Of a DNA stretch of 9,642 nucleotides, positions 1 to 6,938 are shown in pieces. The stretch is from contig JAPJRA010000091.1 in NCBI GenBank assembly GCA_030824835.1, positions 1 through 9,642 on the forward strand. Direction: 5' to 3'. The position numbers and the translations under genes are program-made. The DNA comes from Geminicoccaceae bacterium (GTDB lineage Bacteria > Pseudomonadota > Alphaproteobacteria > Geminicoccales > Geminicoccaceae). The notes beneath the pieces were generated by a model that was given only the letters and a program-made list of their open reading frames with translations, was not told the origin of the DNA and searched no databases. Position 1 is the first letter of the stretch; the number at the start of each line of letters is the position of its first letter.

Positions 1-1485
1 GCCGAGCAGATGGGCGTCACGCTGCAGAGCACGGCTTACTCGGTCAACGTCAAGGAGCGGCTGGACTTCTCCTGCGCCGTGTTCGCGGCGGACGGCGCCC
101 TGGTCGCGAATGCGCCGCACATGCCGGTACACCTGGGCTCGATGGGCCAGTCGGTGCGCACCATCATCGAGCTGAACCGGAATGCCATGCACCCGGGCGA
201 TGTCTGGGCGCTCAACAATCCCTACAACGGCGGCACCCACCTGCCCGACATTACCGTCGTCATGCCGGTGTTCGACGGAGCCGAGCTGGTGTTCTTCACC
301 GCCGCCCGTGCACACCATGCCGATATCGGCGGCATCACGCCGGGCTCGATGCCGCCCGACAGCACGCATATCGACGAGGAAGGCGTGCTGTTCGACAATT
401 TCAAGCTGGTGGAGAACGGCGAACTGCGCGAGGCGGCCCTGCTGGAGGTGCTGCGCGGCGGTCCCTGGCCGGTGCGCAACGAGACGCAGAATGTAGCCGA
501 TATCCAGGCCCAGGTGGCGAGCTGCCAGCGCGGTGCAAACGAGCTCGCCAAGATGGTGGCGCAGTTCGGCCGGGCCACTGTCAGGGCCTACATGGGTCAC
601 GTCCAGGACAATGCCGAGGAGAGTGTGCGGCGTGTGCTCGACGTGCTGCAAGACGGCGAGTTCACTTACGCCCACGATGCCGGGCCGGTGGTGAAGGTGA
701 AGATTGTGATCGACAAGGAACGGCGCCGTGCCGTGGTCGACTTCACGGGCACCAGCGAGCAGCAGACCTGGAACTTCAACGCCCCGGCAGCGGTGACCCG
801 TGCTGCCGTGCTTTACGTCTTCCGCACGCTGGTCGACGACGACATCCCCATGAATGAAGGCTGCCTGAAGCCGATCGATATCATCCTGCCCGAGGGCTCC
901 ATCGTCGCCTGCCGCTACCCGGCCGCCGTCTGCGCCGGCAATGTCGAGACCTCGCAGTGGGTCACCGATACACTCTACGGAGCGCTTGGCGTGCTCGCCG
1001 CAGCCCAGGGCACGATGAACAACTTCACCTTCGGCAACGCCAAGTATCAGTACTACGAGACCATCTGCGGTGGCAGCGGCGCTGGCCGGGAATTTGACGG
1101 TACGTCGGCCGTCCACACGCATATGACCAACTCGCGCCTGACCGATCCCGAGGTTCTGGAATGGCGCTACCCGGTCGTGCTGGAGAGCCATCGCATCGAT
1201 CGTGGGTCCGGTGGCAACGGCCGGCATCGCGGAGGGGACGGTACCACCCGTCGCGTGCGCTTTCTCGAAGCGATGCAGGCAGCGCTGGTGTCCAACCACC
1301 GCTCGGTTGCACCGTTCGGACTGCGCGGCGGTGCGCCGGGTCGGTGTGGCGACCAGTGGCTGGAGCGAGCCGACGGCAGTAAGGAGAGGATGCAGGGTCG
1401 ATGCCGGGCAGCGGTCACCCCGGGCGACGTCTTCGCCATCCAGACGCCGAGCGGCGGGGGATTTGGCACCGAATCTGGTAGCTGA
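1..1485 (+). CDS. Hydantoinase B / 5-oxoprolinase C-terminal half (5' partial)
   Basis: This is the 3' part of a HyuB-type subunit or domain; 494 residues are visible. The frame is open to the first base of the window (Ala-Glu-Gln before the first Met), so the true start lies outside. Motifs seen are ERLDFSCAVF (about residues 19-28), NNPYNGGTHLPD (72-83), HHADIGG (105-111), a DFTGTS segment near 246, and a glycine-rich C-terminal GGGFG (485-489). In this family the protein hydrolyses a cyclic imide or lactam ring. Fused 5-oxoprolinases couple ATP cleavage to conversion of 5-oxo-L-proline to glutamate, while stand-alone HyuB works with a separate HyuA. The segments VANAPHMPVHLGSM, YYETICGGSGAG and VHTHMTNSRLTDPE resemble the fused 5-oxoprolinases more than N-methylhydantoinase subunits, so I favour the fused enzyme. 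That is an inference, because the HyuA half is not in the window. It is probably cytoplasmic. Confidence 0.93.
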   Translation, partial: AEQMGVTLQSTAYSVNVKERLDFSCAVFAADGALVANAPHMPVHLGSMGQSVRTIIELNRNAMHPGDVWALNNPYNGGTHLPDITVVMPVFDGAELVFFTAARAHHADIGGITPGSMPPDSTHIDEEGVLFDNFKLVENGELREAALLEVLRGGPWPVRNETQNVADIQAQVASCQRGANELAKMVAQFGRATVRAYMGHVQDNAEESVRRVLDVLQDGEFTYAHDAGPVVKVKIVIDKERRRAVVDFTGTSEQQTWNFNAPAAVTRAAVLYVFRTLVDDDIPMNEGCLKPIDIILPEGSIVACRYPAAVCAGNVETSQWVTDTLYGALGVLAAAQGTMNNFTFGNAKYQYYETICGGSGAGREFDGTSAVHTHMTNSRLTDPEVLEWRYPVVLESHRIDRGSGGNGRHRGGDGTTRRVRFLEAMQAALVSNHRSVAPFGLRGGAPGRCGDQWLERADGSKERMQGRCRAAVTPGDVFAIQTPSGGGFGTESGS

Positions 1486-1563
1486 GACGATCTGACCGGC
1501 ACGGCCTCTGCCCGTCCAACGCCCCACATTCATCACCCTTCGCGTGAAGAACGCTCGAACGGA

Positions 1564-1588
1564 GGAACTTATGGTCGGGATGGCTGTT
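1564..1588 (+). promoter_or_regulatory. Candidate ECF-sigma promoter (GGAAC-N16-TGTT)
   Basis: GGAAC at 1564-1568 is followed after exactly 16 bases by TGTT at 1585-1588, then TAATA. Alphaproteobacterial general-stress sigma factors (EcfG) use GGAAC-N16/17-cGTT, and sigma-E-type promoters share the GGAACTT -35. The site would give a leader of roughly 55 bases before the anti-sigma-like gene at 1650. The match to consensus is read directly from the sequence; activity is inferred. A short motif of this kind can occur by chance, and GGAAC here also overlaps a Shine-Dalgarno-like GGAGG. Confidence 0.42.
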
Positions 1589-1591
1589 TAA
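1571..1591 (+). other. Possible six-codon leader ORF
   Basis: ATG at 1571 opens a reading frame for Met-Val-Gly-Met-Ala-Val followed by TAA, with GGAGGA about five bases upstream (1561-1566). The ribosome-site spacing is good, so it could be a leader peptide. It overlaps the candidate -35/-10 pair, so both readings cannot apply to the same transcript. It may well be chance. Confidence 0.12.
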
Positions 1592-1635
1592 TACCTACTA
1601 CGTGGGCTGTTCCTTGGTTCGATACAGCCGCGCCC

Positions 1636-1644
1636 AGAGGAGGG
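1636..1644 (+). promoter_or_regulatory. Ribosome binding site of the anti-sigma-like gene
   Basis: AGAGGAGGG lies five bases before the ATG at 1650 and is close to an ideal Shine-Dalgarno sequence. It decides the start: the longer frame from 1602 begins without such a site and adds 16 residues unlike the anti-sigma family N-terminus. Confidence 0.75.
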
Positions 1645-1649
1645 TCGAC

Positions 1650-1994
1650 ATGCACAACATCGACCACAGTGATTACGACCTGCACGCGCTCGTTGACCGT
1701 CAACTCAATGATGCGGAGATGGTCGTAGCGCTTGAACGCTTGGCCGCCGACCCTGAAGCGTCGGCATTGTGTGCTGCCTACGCCGAGCAGAGAGAGGGGC
1801 TCATGGCTCTACGGGATGGGCTGAGCCTGAGCCTGCCGTCGCCTTCGCTTGCGGCCATGACGCAGGAGCTTGACGCCACGGCGCACCGACAGGAGCAGGT
1901 GTGTCTCGCTTTGGCCGTCGGCAGTGTGATGGCCTTGATGGGTGTCATCGGTTACGCCAACTGGCCGACGTCCGAGCGCGAGGCCGAACTCTAG
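1650..1994 (+). CDS. Small membrane-anchored anti-sigma-factor-like protein
   Basis: The product has 114 residues. Residues 8-55 (DYDLHALVDRQL, then LAADPEASAL and AAYAEQREGL) look like the N-terminal helical domain of membrane-bound anti-sigma factors, which often read as DLHAYVDG.L with a later LAADPE..A.V.AY..Q...L. One hydrophobic segment at about 84-101 should span the membrane, leaving only about 12 residues beyond it. The zinc-binding HxxxCxxC of ZAS-type anti-sigma factors is absent, and there is no extracytoplasmic sensor domain. No sigma-factor gene is next to it in the window. An anti-sigma or membrane-anchored regulator role is inferred from sequence resemblance only. Expression may be under an ECF sigma factor through the GGAAC site upstream. 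It ends 69 bases from the stop of the convergent gene. Confidence 0.72.
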   Translation: MHNIDHSDYDLHALVDRQLNDAEMVVALERLAADPEASALCAAYAEQREGLMALRDGLSLSLPSPSLAAMTQELDATAHRQEQVCLALAVGSVMALMGVIGYANWPTSEREAEL

Positions 1995-2063
1995 AAGCCC
2001 GCCCGGTCGTCAACAGCCATTGCAGGATCATAGCCCTGCTCGGTCGACGTTTCCGATTCCATT

Positions 2064-2750
2064 TCAGCTCGCCTTGTCCATCAATGGTACCCACAGATCC
2101 TTGTCCACGAGGTGTCCGGACGTATCCTCGATCGCCCATCGAGTGACGATGTCGAGATTGACCTTGGCGCGATTGGCGCGGAAGCGGAGCGCTTCCTCCA
2201 GTGCCGTGTCCGCGCCGCGGGCGAGTTCGACGAGGTCGAGTTGCCAGCCACCCGTGCTTGGGCGGAAAAGGAGGCGTATCGGCACCGGATCGCCGGCGCG
2301 GGTCGGCGTGGCCACGGCCGAATCAGCTCCGACGGCGACGCTGGTGATGGTTATCGGCACCAGGGCCTTCGGCGCGCTCCAGGCTTCCTCGATGCTGGTA
2401 CGAATTAGATCGGCCCCAGACATGGGCTGGAGTTCGACCGCGGTGAACTCGTGGCGAATGCGGAAGACCAGCAGCCGGTCGGCCATTGGGAGCGCCTCGA
2501 CCTCGCTACGCGAGCCTCGGAGCGCCAGATCGCGCAGACGCTGGTAGTGATCGAGGCTGCCCGGCGTGACGAGGCCAGCAGCAGTAGTACCGTCATGGGT
2601 CAGGGCTGCCTGTCGGTAACGATCGAAGGCGCCACGGATGTCGTCGGCATCGTCCGCGAAGGCCGGTACGGCGGATATCACGACGGCCAGCAGGGCGGCG
2701 TACCAATAGCGGGCGAGCCGTACGGATATCGGGGTGCTGGCATGCGTCAT
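2064..2750 (-). CDS. Secreted protein of unknown function
   Basis: The product has 228 residues and I do not recognise the family. The N-terminus has Arg residues at 11 and 15, a hydrophobic stretch at about 17-30, and AFA before Asp-Asp at 32/33, which is a good signal peptidase I site, so the mature protein is probably periplasmic. The mature N-terminus (DDADDIRGAFDRYRQAALTH) followed by mixed beta/helical sequence recalls NTF2-like/SnoaL-type small domains; this is only an impression. The remainder has alternating beta-like segments (LVPITITSVAVG, VPIRLLFRPSTGGWQLDLVEL) and a basic helix (EEALRFRANRAKVN). The start is the ATG that directly precedes the signal peptide; the frame continues upstream into purD antisense with no family-like sequence. 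It is divergent from purD, 73 bases apart, and convergent with the anti-sigma-like gene. Confidence 0.8.
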   Translation of the reverse strand: MTHASTPISVRLARYWYAALLAVVISAVPAFADDADDIRGAFDRYRQAALTHDGTTAAGLVTPGSLDHYQRLRDLALRGSRSEVEALPMADRLLVFRIRHEFTAVELQPMSGADLIRTSIEEAWSAPKALVPITITSVAVGADSAVATPTRAGDPVPIRLLFRPSTGGWQLDLVELARGADTALEEALRFRANRAKVNLDIVTRWAIEDTSGHLVDKDLWVPLMDKAS

Positions 2751-2761
2751 CCGCCCAACAT

Positions 2762-2778
2762 GGCGCAGCGACTGCGCC
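2762..2778. repeat. Perfect 7-bp inverted repeat between divergent genes
   Basis: GGCGCAG-CGA-CTGCGCC is a perfect 7-bp stem with a three-base loop. It sits in the 73-base gap between the secreted-protein gene (start 12 bases to the left) and purD (start 46 bases to the right). It could be an operator or an mRNA hairpin in either leader. It does not resemble the E. coli PurR box (ACGCAAACGTTTGCGT). GC-rich DNA makes such repeats fairly common. Confidence 0.4.
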
Positions 2779-2823
2779 GGTGGTAGGTGTCCGCGCGAAT
2801 GTCGACGCGGGAGACGAGCGCGG

Positions 2824-4080
2824 ATGAAGGTTCTGGTGGTGGGCTCGGGCGGACGGGAGCATGCGCTGTGCTGGGCCTTGGCGGCCTCGCCACTGGTGAG
2901 CGAGGTGGTGTGCGCACCAGGCAATGCCGGGATTGCGGCCGAGGCTCGTTGCGTGCCGGTAGCGGCGGACGACGTGAGAGGGCTCGTCACGCTGGCGCAG
3001 GCTGAAGCTGTGGGTCTTGTTGTCGTCGGGCCTGAGGTACCGCTGGTATTGGGTTTGGTGGACCGGCTGCAGGAATCAGGCATCAGGGCATTTGGACCCT
3101 CGGCCGCGGCGGCACGCCTGGAGGGATCCAAAGCCTTCACCAAGGCATTCTGCACGCGGCACGCCATCCCGACGGCTGCGTTCCAGGCCTTCAAGGCCAG
3201 CGAGATGGCAGCGGCGCGCAGCTATGTCACCCAACAAGGCGCTCCCATCGTGGTGAAGGCGGATGGGCTGGCCGCCGGCAAAGGCGTGGTGGTGGCGGAG
3301 ACCGTCGCCGAGGCGCTGGAAGCCGTCGAGTCGGCCTTCGGTACGGGCGAGACGATTGTAGTGGAGGAGTTTCTGGAGGGCGAGGAGGCCAGCCTGTTCG
3401 CCTTGTGCGACGGTACCCATGCGCTGGAGATCGGCACCGCACAGGACCACAAGCGCGCCTTCGACGGCGACCTCGGGCCCAACACAGGTGGCATGGGCGC
3501 CTACTCGCCAGCGCCCCGGCTCGACGGTGCCATGATCGAGCGCATCATGGCGGAGATCGTGCGGCCGACCTTGACGGGCATGCGGGCGGAAGGCGCGCCG
3601 TTCACGGGCATTCTCTACGCGGGATTGATGCTGACCGCCGCTGGACCGAAGCTGATCGAATACAATGTCCGCTTCGGTGACCCGGAATGTCAGGTGGTGC
3701 TGCCGCGTCTGCTGACCGATCTGGCGCAGCTGCTGGTGGGCGCGGTGGATGGCATGCTCGCGCACATGGACCTGCGTTGGCGGCCAGAGCATGCGCTGAC
3801 CGTCGTCCTGGCGAGCCGTGGCTATCCTGGCTCCTTCCTAACGGGCTCGGAGATCAAGGGCGTCGACCAGCTCGGTGGTGACGACATACTGGTGTTCCAT
3901 GCAGGCACGCGACGGGCCAGCGATGGACGACTGCTTTCGGCGGGCGGGCGGGTTCTCGATGTGACGGCACTCGGCGCGTCTCTGTCTGAAGCAAAGCGCC
4001 GTGCCTACGAGGTCGTCGACCGCATCGACTGGCCGGATGGCTTCTGCCGTCGCGATATAGGCTGGCGCGCGGTCGGGTAG
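2824..4080 (+). CDS. purD: Phosphoribosylamine--glycine ligase (GAR synthetase)
   Basis: PurD joins glycine to 5-phosphoribosylamine using ATP, the second step of de novo purine synthesis, in the cytoplasm. The product has 418 residues, the usual bacterial length. It starts with the family N-terminus MKVLVVGSGGREHAL (nucleotide-fold GSGGREHA at 7-14). ATP-grasp elements follow: KADGLAAGKGV (145-155), DHKRAFDGDLGPNTGG (208-223), and the GARS signature RFGDPECQ (283-290). The ATG at 2824 is chosen because it gives this exact N-terminus; GGGAGA nine bases upstream is a plausible ribosome site, and the longer frame to the left has no family similarity. It is transcribed alone, divergent from the secreted-protein gene and convergent with petC. 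No other purine gene is nearby. All key motifs look intact. Confidence 0.97.
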   Translation: MKVLVVGSGGREHALCWALAASPLVSEVVCAPGNAGIAAEARCVPVAADDVRGLVTLAQAEAVGLVVVGPEVPLVLGLVDRLQESGIRAFGPSAAAARLEGSKAFTKAFCTRHAIPTAAFQAFKASEMAAARSYVTQQGAPIVVKADGLAAGKGVVVAETVAEALEAVESAFGTGETIVVEEFLEGEEASLFALCDGTHALEIGTAQDHKRAFDGDLGPNTGGMGAYSPAPRLDGAMIERIMAEIVRPTLTGMRAEGAPFTGILYAGLMLTAAGPKLIEYNVRFGDPECQVVLPRLLTDLAQLLVGAVDGMLAHMDLRWRPEHALTVVLASRGYPGSFLTGSEIKGVDQLGGDDILVFHAGTRRASDGRLLSAGGRVLDVTALGASLSEAKRRAYEVVDRIDWPDGFCRRDIGWRAVG

Positions 4081-4103
4081 AGTAAGCTCGACGCTTCCAG
4101 TCA

Positions 4104-4135
4104 AGATTGGCCGGCTGTGGGCTAATCCCCAATCT
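4104..4135. repeat. Inverted repeat downstream of purD (possible terminator)
   Basis: AGATTGG (4104-4110) and CCAATCT (4129-4135) are perfect 7-bp inverted arms separated by 18 bases, which themselves contain a small GGG-ctaat-CCC hairpin. The repeat starts 24 bases after the purD stop and lies one base from the stronger hairpin at 4137-4166. There is no T-run, so a terminator role for purD is only a suggestion. Confidence 0.35.
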
Positions 4136-4136
4136 G

Positions 4137-4166
4137 CTGACGGCGGCCGCCTCAGGCCGCCGTCAG
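4137..4166. terminator. Strong hairpin between convergent purD and petC
   Basis: CTGACGGCGGCC (4137-4148) and GGCCGCCGTCAG (4155-4166) form a perfect 12-bp GC-rich stem with a six-base loop. It begins ten bases beyond the petC stop on the minus strand and lies 56 bases after the purD stop on the plus strand. This placement fits a terminator for the petABC operon and perhaps for both genes. Neither side has a U-tract, which is common in high-GC genomes; it may instead block 3' exonucleases. Confidence 0.6.
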
Positions 4167-4176
4167 GCTAGGCTCC

Positions 4177-4950
4177 CTAATGGGGCACGTCCGCCCAGAT
4201 CTTGCGCTTGAGCGCGAAGGTAAGGCCGGTGAGGATGACCAGGAACAGGATCACCTTCACGCCCATTCCTTTGCGGTCCTCGAGCTTGGGCTCGGCAGCC
4301 CAGCCCAGGAACTCGCTGACGTCCTGCGACATCTGCGCCACCGTCGCAGGTGTCCCATCCGAGTAGGTCACCTGGTCGGGGCTGAGCGGCGGCGGCATGG
4401 CGATGACATGGCCGGGGAAGTAGGCATTGTAGTGGCCGCCGTCGGGGATCTCCAAGTCGGCAGGCGCCTCTTCATAGCCGGTGAGGATACTGTAGATGTA
4501 GCTCTCACCACCCTCCCGAGCCTTGGCCATCAACGACAGATCCGGCGGTGCCTTGCCGCCATTGGCCGCGGCCGCCGCCTGCTCGTTGGCGAACGGGCCG
4601 GTGATGTGGTCGAAGGGCAGACCGGGGCGGTCGAACATCTCGCCCTCGTCGTTCGGCCCATCGGTCACCGTGGCCGTGGCGGCGATCGCCTTGATCTGGT
4701 CCTCGGTGTAGCCCAACGCCGCAAGGTTGCGATAGGCAACGAACTTCAGCCCATGACAGGCGCCGCAGACCTCATGATACACCTGGAAGCCGCGCTGGAC
4801 GGCAGCCCGGTCGAAGCTGCCGAAGAAGCCGTCCGTAGGCAGATGCAGGTGCTTGAGCTCGATGTGCCCTTCCGCCGCCCGGCCTGCAGCCGGCAGAAGC
4901 GTGGATGCGCCGACGGCGACGGCAACGGCGAGCATATGGTGCTTGAGCAT
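4177..4950 (-). CDS. petC: Cytochrome c1 of the cytochrome bc1 complex
   Basis: This c-type heme subunit passes electrons from the Rieske protein to soluble cytochrome c. The product has 257 residues. A hydrophobic signal peptide ending near AGRAA (22-26) sends it to the periplasm. The heme site CGACH lies at 62-66 (Cys62, Cys65, His66), with the conserved HGLKFVAYRNL after it. Further family blocks are APPDLSLMAKAREGG (134-148) and YIYSILTGY (151-159). MPPPL contains Met185, the likely sixth heme ligand. One membrane anchor lies at about 231-247, followed by basic residues KRK. The start at 4950 has GGAG upstream, within the end of petB; an alternative Met six codons in (4935) is less likely. 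Only five bases separate it from the petB stop, so the two are co-translated. It is not fused to cytochrome b. Confidence 0.97.
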   Translation of the reverse strand: MLKHHMLAVAVAVGASTLLPAAGRAAEGHIELKHLHLPTDGFFGSFDRAAVQRGFQVYHEVCGACHGLKFVAYRNLAALGYTEDQIKAIAATATVTDGPNDEGEMFDRPGLPFDHITGPFANEQAAAAANGGKAPPDLSLMAKAREGGESYIYSILTGYEEAPADLEIPDGGHYNAYFPGHVIAMPPPLSPDQVTYSDGTPATVAQMSQDVSEFLGWAAEPKLEDRKGMGVKVILFLVILTGLTFALKRKIWADVPH

Positions 4951-4955
4951 GCCCG

Positions 4956-6254
4956 TCACTCCGCCGGCTGCGTCGTCATGCCCGCCCCGCCGAGGACGGG
5001 TCGGTCGATGCTCGTAGGGACCGGCAAGGGCCGCTCGAGCTTGCCCAGCACGGGCAGGATCACGAGGAAGTGGACGAAGTAATAAAGGGTAGCGAACTGG
5101 CCGATCCAGACGACGGCCGTGCTCGGCACCTGGCCGCCGACCCAGGTCAGGATCACACAGTCGATCACCAACAGCCAGAACACCCACTTGTAGATCGGCC
5201 GGAAGGTCGAGCTGCGCACCTTCGAGGTGTCCAGCCACGGCAGCACGAACAGCACCGCGATCGACCCGAACATCGCCAAAACGCCGGCGAGCTTGGCTGA
5301 GATGCCGAACCAGGCGAGGAAGCTGAGCGGCGTGAACAGCTGCTCGAACACGGTCGAGCGCAGGATCGCGTAGAACGGCAGGAAATACCATTCGGGCACG
5401 ATGTGCGCCGGGGTGCTGAGCGGGTTTGCCGGAATGTAGTTGTCCGGATGCCCCAGATAGTTGGGTGCGAAGAAGACAAACATGCCGAACAAGATCAGGA
5501 AAACCGCCAGCCCGAACGTGTCCTTGATGGTGTAGTACGGGTGGAAGGGGATCTTGTCCTTCTTGGTCAGGTCGATGCCGACCGGGTTGTTCGAGCCGAA
5601 CTGATGCAGCGCCAGGATGTGCAGGAAGACCACGGCGAACAACACGAACGGCAGCAGATAGTGCAGGGCAAAGAATCGGTTGAGCGTCGGGTTGTCGACG
5701 GAGAAGCCACCCCACAGCCAGGTCACGATCGCTTCGCCGACGAACGGCACCGCCGAGAACAGGTTGGTGATGACGGTGGCACCCCAGAAGCTCATCTGCC
5801 CCCAAGGCAGCACATAGCCCATGAACGCCGTCGCCATCATCAGCAGCATGATGACGACACCCAGCATCCACAGCAATTCGCGGGGCGACTTGTAAGAGCC
5901 GTAATAGAGCCCGCGGAAGATGTGGATGTAGACGACGATGAAGAACATCGACGCGCCGTTGGCGTGCGCGTAGCGCAGCAGCCAGCCATAGTTGACGTCA
6001 CGCATGATGTGCTCGACCGAGGCGAAGGCCATGGTCGTGTGCGGCGTGTAGTGCATCGCCAGGACGATACCGGTCACCACCTGCAGCATCAGCATGACGC
6101 CGGCAAGCGAGCCGAAGTTCCAGAAGTAGTTCAGGTTCTTCGGCGCCGGATAGGCGACGAGCTCCTTGTAGCCCCACGTGATCAGCGGCAGCCGGTCGTC
6201 GATCCAGCGGACGACGCCACTCTTGAACACGGGGTTGGGGGTGTCGGCGGCCAT
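4956..6254 (-). CDS. petB: Cytochrome b of the cytochrome bc1 complex
   Basis: This integral-membrane core of ubiquinol:cytochrome c oxidoreductase carries hemes bL and bH and forms the quinol-oxidising and quinone-reducing sites. The product has 432 residues with about eight hydrophobic segments. Heme-ligand histidines are His97 (RYAHANGAS) and His111 ([12 protein letters not shown]) in helix B, and His198 (ALHYLLPF) and His212 ([15 protein letters not shown]) in helix D, matching the Rhodobacter numbering. The Qo-site PEWY motif is at 287-290. The C-terminus carries PVPTSI, as in other alphaproteobacteria. At this length it is the one-piece bc1 cytochrome b, not the split b6/subunit IV type. 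It is the middle gene of the operon, 40 bases after the Rieske gene and five before cytochrome c1. Confidence 0.98.
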   Translation of the reverse strand: MAADTPNPVFKSGVVRWIDDRLPLITWGYKELVAYPAPKNLNYFWNFGSLAGVMLMLQVVTGIVLAMHYTPHTTMAFASVEHIMRDVNYGWLLRYAHANGASMFFIVVYIHIFRGLYYGSYKSPRELLWMLGVVIMLLMMATAFMGYVLPWGQMSFWGATVITNLFSAVPFVGEAIVTWLWGGFSVDNPTLNRFFALHYLLPFVLFAVVFLHILALHQFGSNNPVGIDLTKKDKIPFHPYYTIKDTFGLAVFLILFGMFVFFAPNYLGHPDNYIPANPLSTPAHIVPEWYFLPFYAILRSTVFEQLFTPLSFLAWFGISAKLAGVLAMFGSIAVLFVLPWLDTSKVRSSTFRPIYKWVFWLLVIDCVILTWVGGQVPSTAVVWIGQFATLYYFVHFLVILPVLGKLERPLPVPTSIDRPVLGGAGMTTQPAE

Positions 6255-6294
6255 GTCTGTTTTCCGTCTGGTGGCCTCGCCCGGTTCGGCCGGT

Positions 6295-6846
6295 TTAGCC
6301 GATGCGAACGCTGGTGTCGGTGAGGAATGCGTACTCGGGGACGTACAGATTCAACGGTGCCGGACCCTTGCGGATGCGACCAGCCGTGTCGTAGTGCGAG
6401 CCGTGGCAGGGGCAGAACCAGCCGCCATAGTCGCCACGAGGCTCACCGGGCTTGGTCCCGAGCGGGACACAACCGAGATGGGTGCAGACGCCGAGCACGA
6501 CCAGCCACTCGGGCTTTTCCACCCGCTGCTGATCGGTCTGCGGATCACGCAGCTCGTTCAGCGGTACCGCCACTGATTCGGCAATCTCCTCCTCGGTGCG
6601 ATGGCGGACGAAGATCGGCTTGCCGCGCCACTTCACCACCATGCCACCGCCAAGCGGGATCGGCGAGATGTCGACATCGACGCTGGAGAGCGCCAGCACG
6701 TCGGCAGAGGGATTCATCTGGTCGATCAGCGGCCAAGCCAGCGCCCCGGCGCCGACGGCCAGAGTCGACCAGGTCACCAGCTCGAGAAAATCCCGGCGAG
6801 TACCGCCGTCGGCGAGCGTGGAGGACGGAGCGCCAGTGTCGGCCAT
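6295..6846 (-). CDS. petA: Rieske iron-sulfur subunit of the cytochrome bc1 complex
   Basis: This [2Fe-2S] subunit takes the first electron from ubiquinol at the Qo site and carries it to cytochrome c1. The product has 183 residues. Cluster motifs are CTHLGC (121-126) and CPCHGSH (145-151). Ligands are Cys121, His123, Cys145 and His148, and Cys126/Cys147 form the usual disulfide. A twin-arginine RRDFL (17-21) before a hydrophobic helix at about 24-42 shows Tat-dependent export with the helix kept as a membrane anchor. [16 protein letters not shown] followed by GPAPLNL is typical of bacterial Rieske proteins. It is the first gene of petABC on the minus strand. Its upstream region is shared with the divergent trmL-hemF cluster, and transcription probably starts there. 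Confidence 0.98.
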   Translation of the reverse strand: MADTGAPSSTLADGGTRRDFLELVTWSTLAVGAGALAWPLIDQMNPSADVLALSSVDVDISPIPLGGGMVVKWRGKPIFVRHRTEEEIAESVAVPLNELRDPQTDQQRVEKPEWLVVLGVCTHLGCVPLGTKPGEPRGDYGGWFCPCHGSHYDTAGRIRKGPAPLNLYVPEYAFLTDTSVRIG

Positions 6847-6923
6847 GAGAGGGTGCCCGGTATTGCTGGAGACGAAACCATCGCGCGGAGCGGCAACTTA
6901 GGGGCGGCGCATAGCTAGAACAA

Positions 6924-6938
6924 GCGACTATTAGTCGC
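6924..6938. promoter_or_regulatory. Palindrome in the AT-rich petABC/trmL divergent region
   Basis: GCGACT-ATT-AGTCGC is a perfect inverted repeat with 6-bp arms. It lies in the 147-base gap between the petA start (6846) and the trmL start (6994), inside a stretch (about 6920-6970) clearly more AT-rich than the surroundings. On the minus strand the palindrome contains TAATAG, which resembles a -10 element, with TTGCAG upstream at a short 14-base spacing. A binding site controlling one or both divergent units is plausible but inferred. I could not place a convincing -35/-10 pair with normal spacing on either strand. Confidence 0.4.

Noticed and set aside
2022..2041. Possible terminator hairpin (GCAGG ... 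CCTGC) between the convergent anti-sigma-like and secreted-protein genes
   Set aside because: Arms of only five bases with a loop of eight and no T-run; too weak to call.
2751..3194. N-terminal extension of the secreted protein gene antisense into purD
   Set aside because: The extension would bury a clear signal peptide inside the protein. The ATG at 2750 directly precedes it.
3076..3792. Minus-strand open frame of 238 codons antisense to purD
   Set aside because: It is a GC-rich shadow of purD, lacks domain-like sequence or a ribosome site, and the sense strand is fully accounted for by PurD motifs.
4951..5871. Minus-strand open frame continuing upstream of petC into petB, giving an apparent 564-residue protein
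   Set aside because: Only the last 257 residues are cytochrome c1. The upstream part is an out-of-frame reading of the petB gene, rich in Arg, Ala and Gly, with no family resemblance. It is not a gene fusion.
5403..6323. Plus-strand open frame of 306 codons antisense to petB and part of petA
   Set aside because: Its composition (Arg/Gln/Asp/His-rich, repetitive) is that of the complement of a hydrophobic membrane gene in GC-rich DNA; the sense strand carries all cytochrome b motifs.
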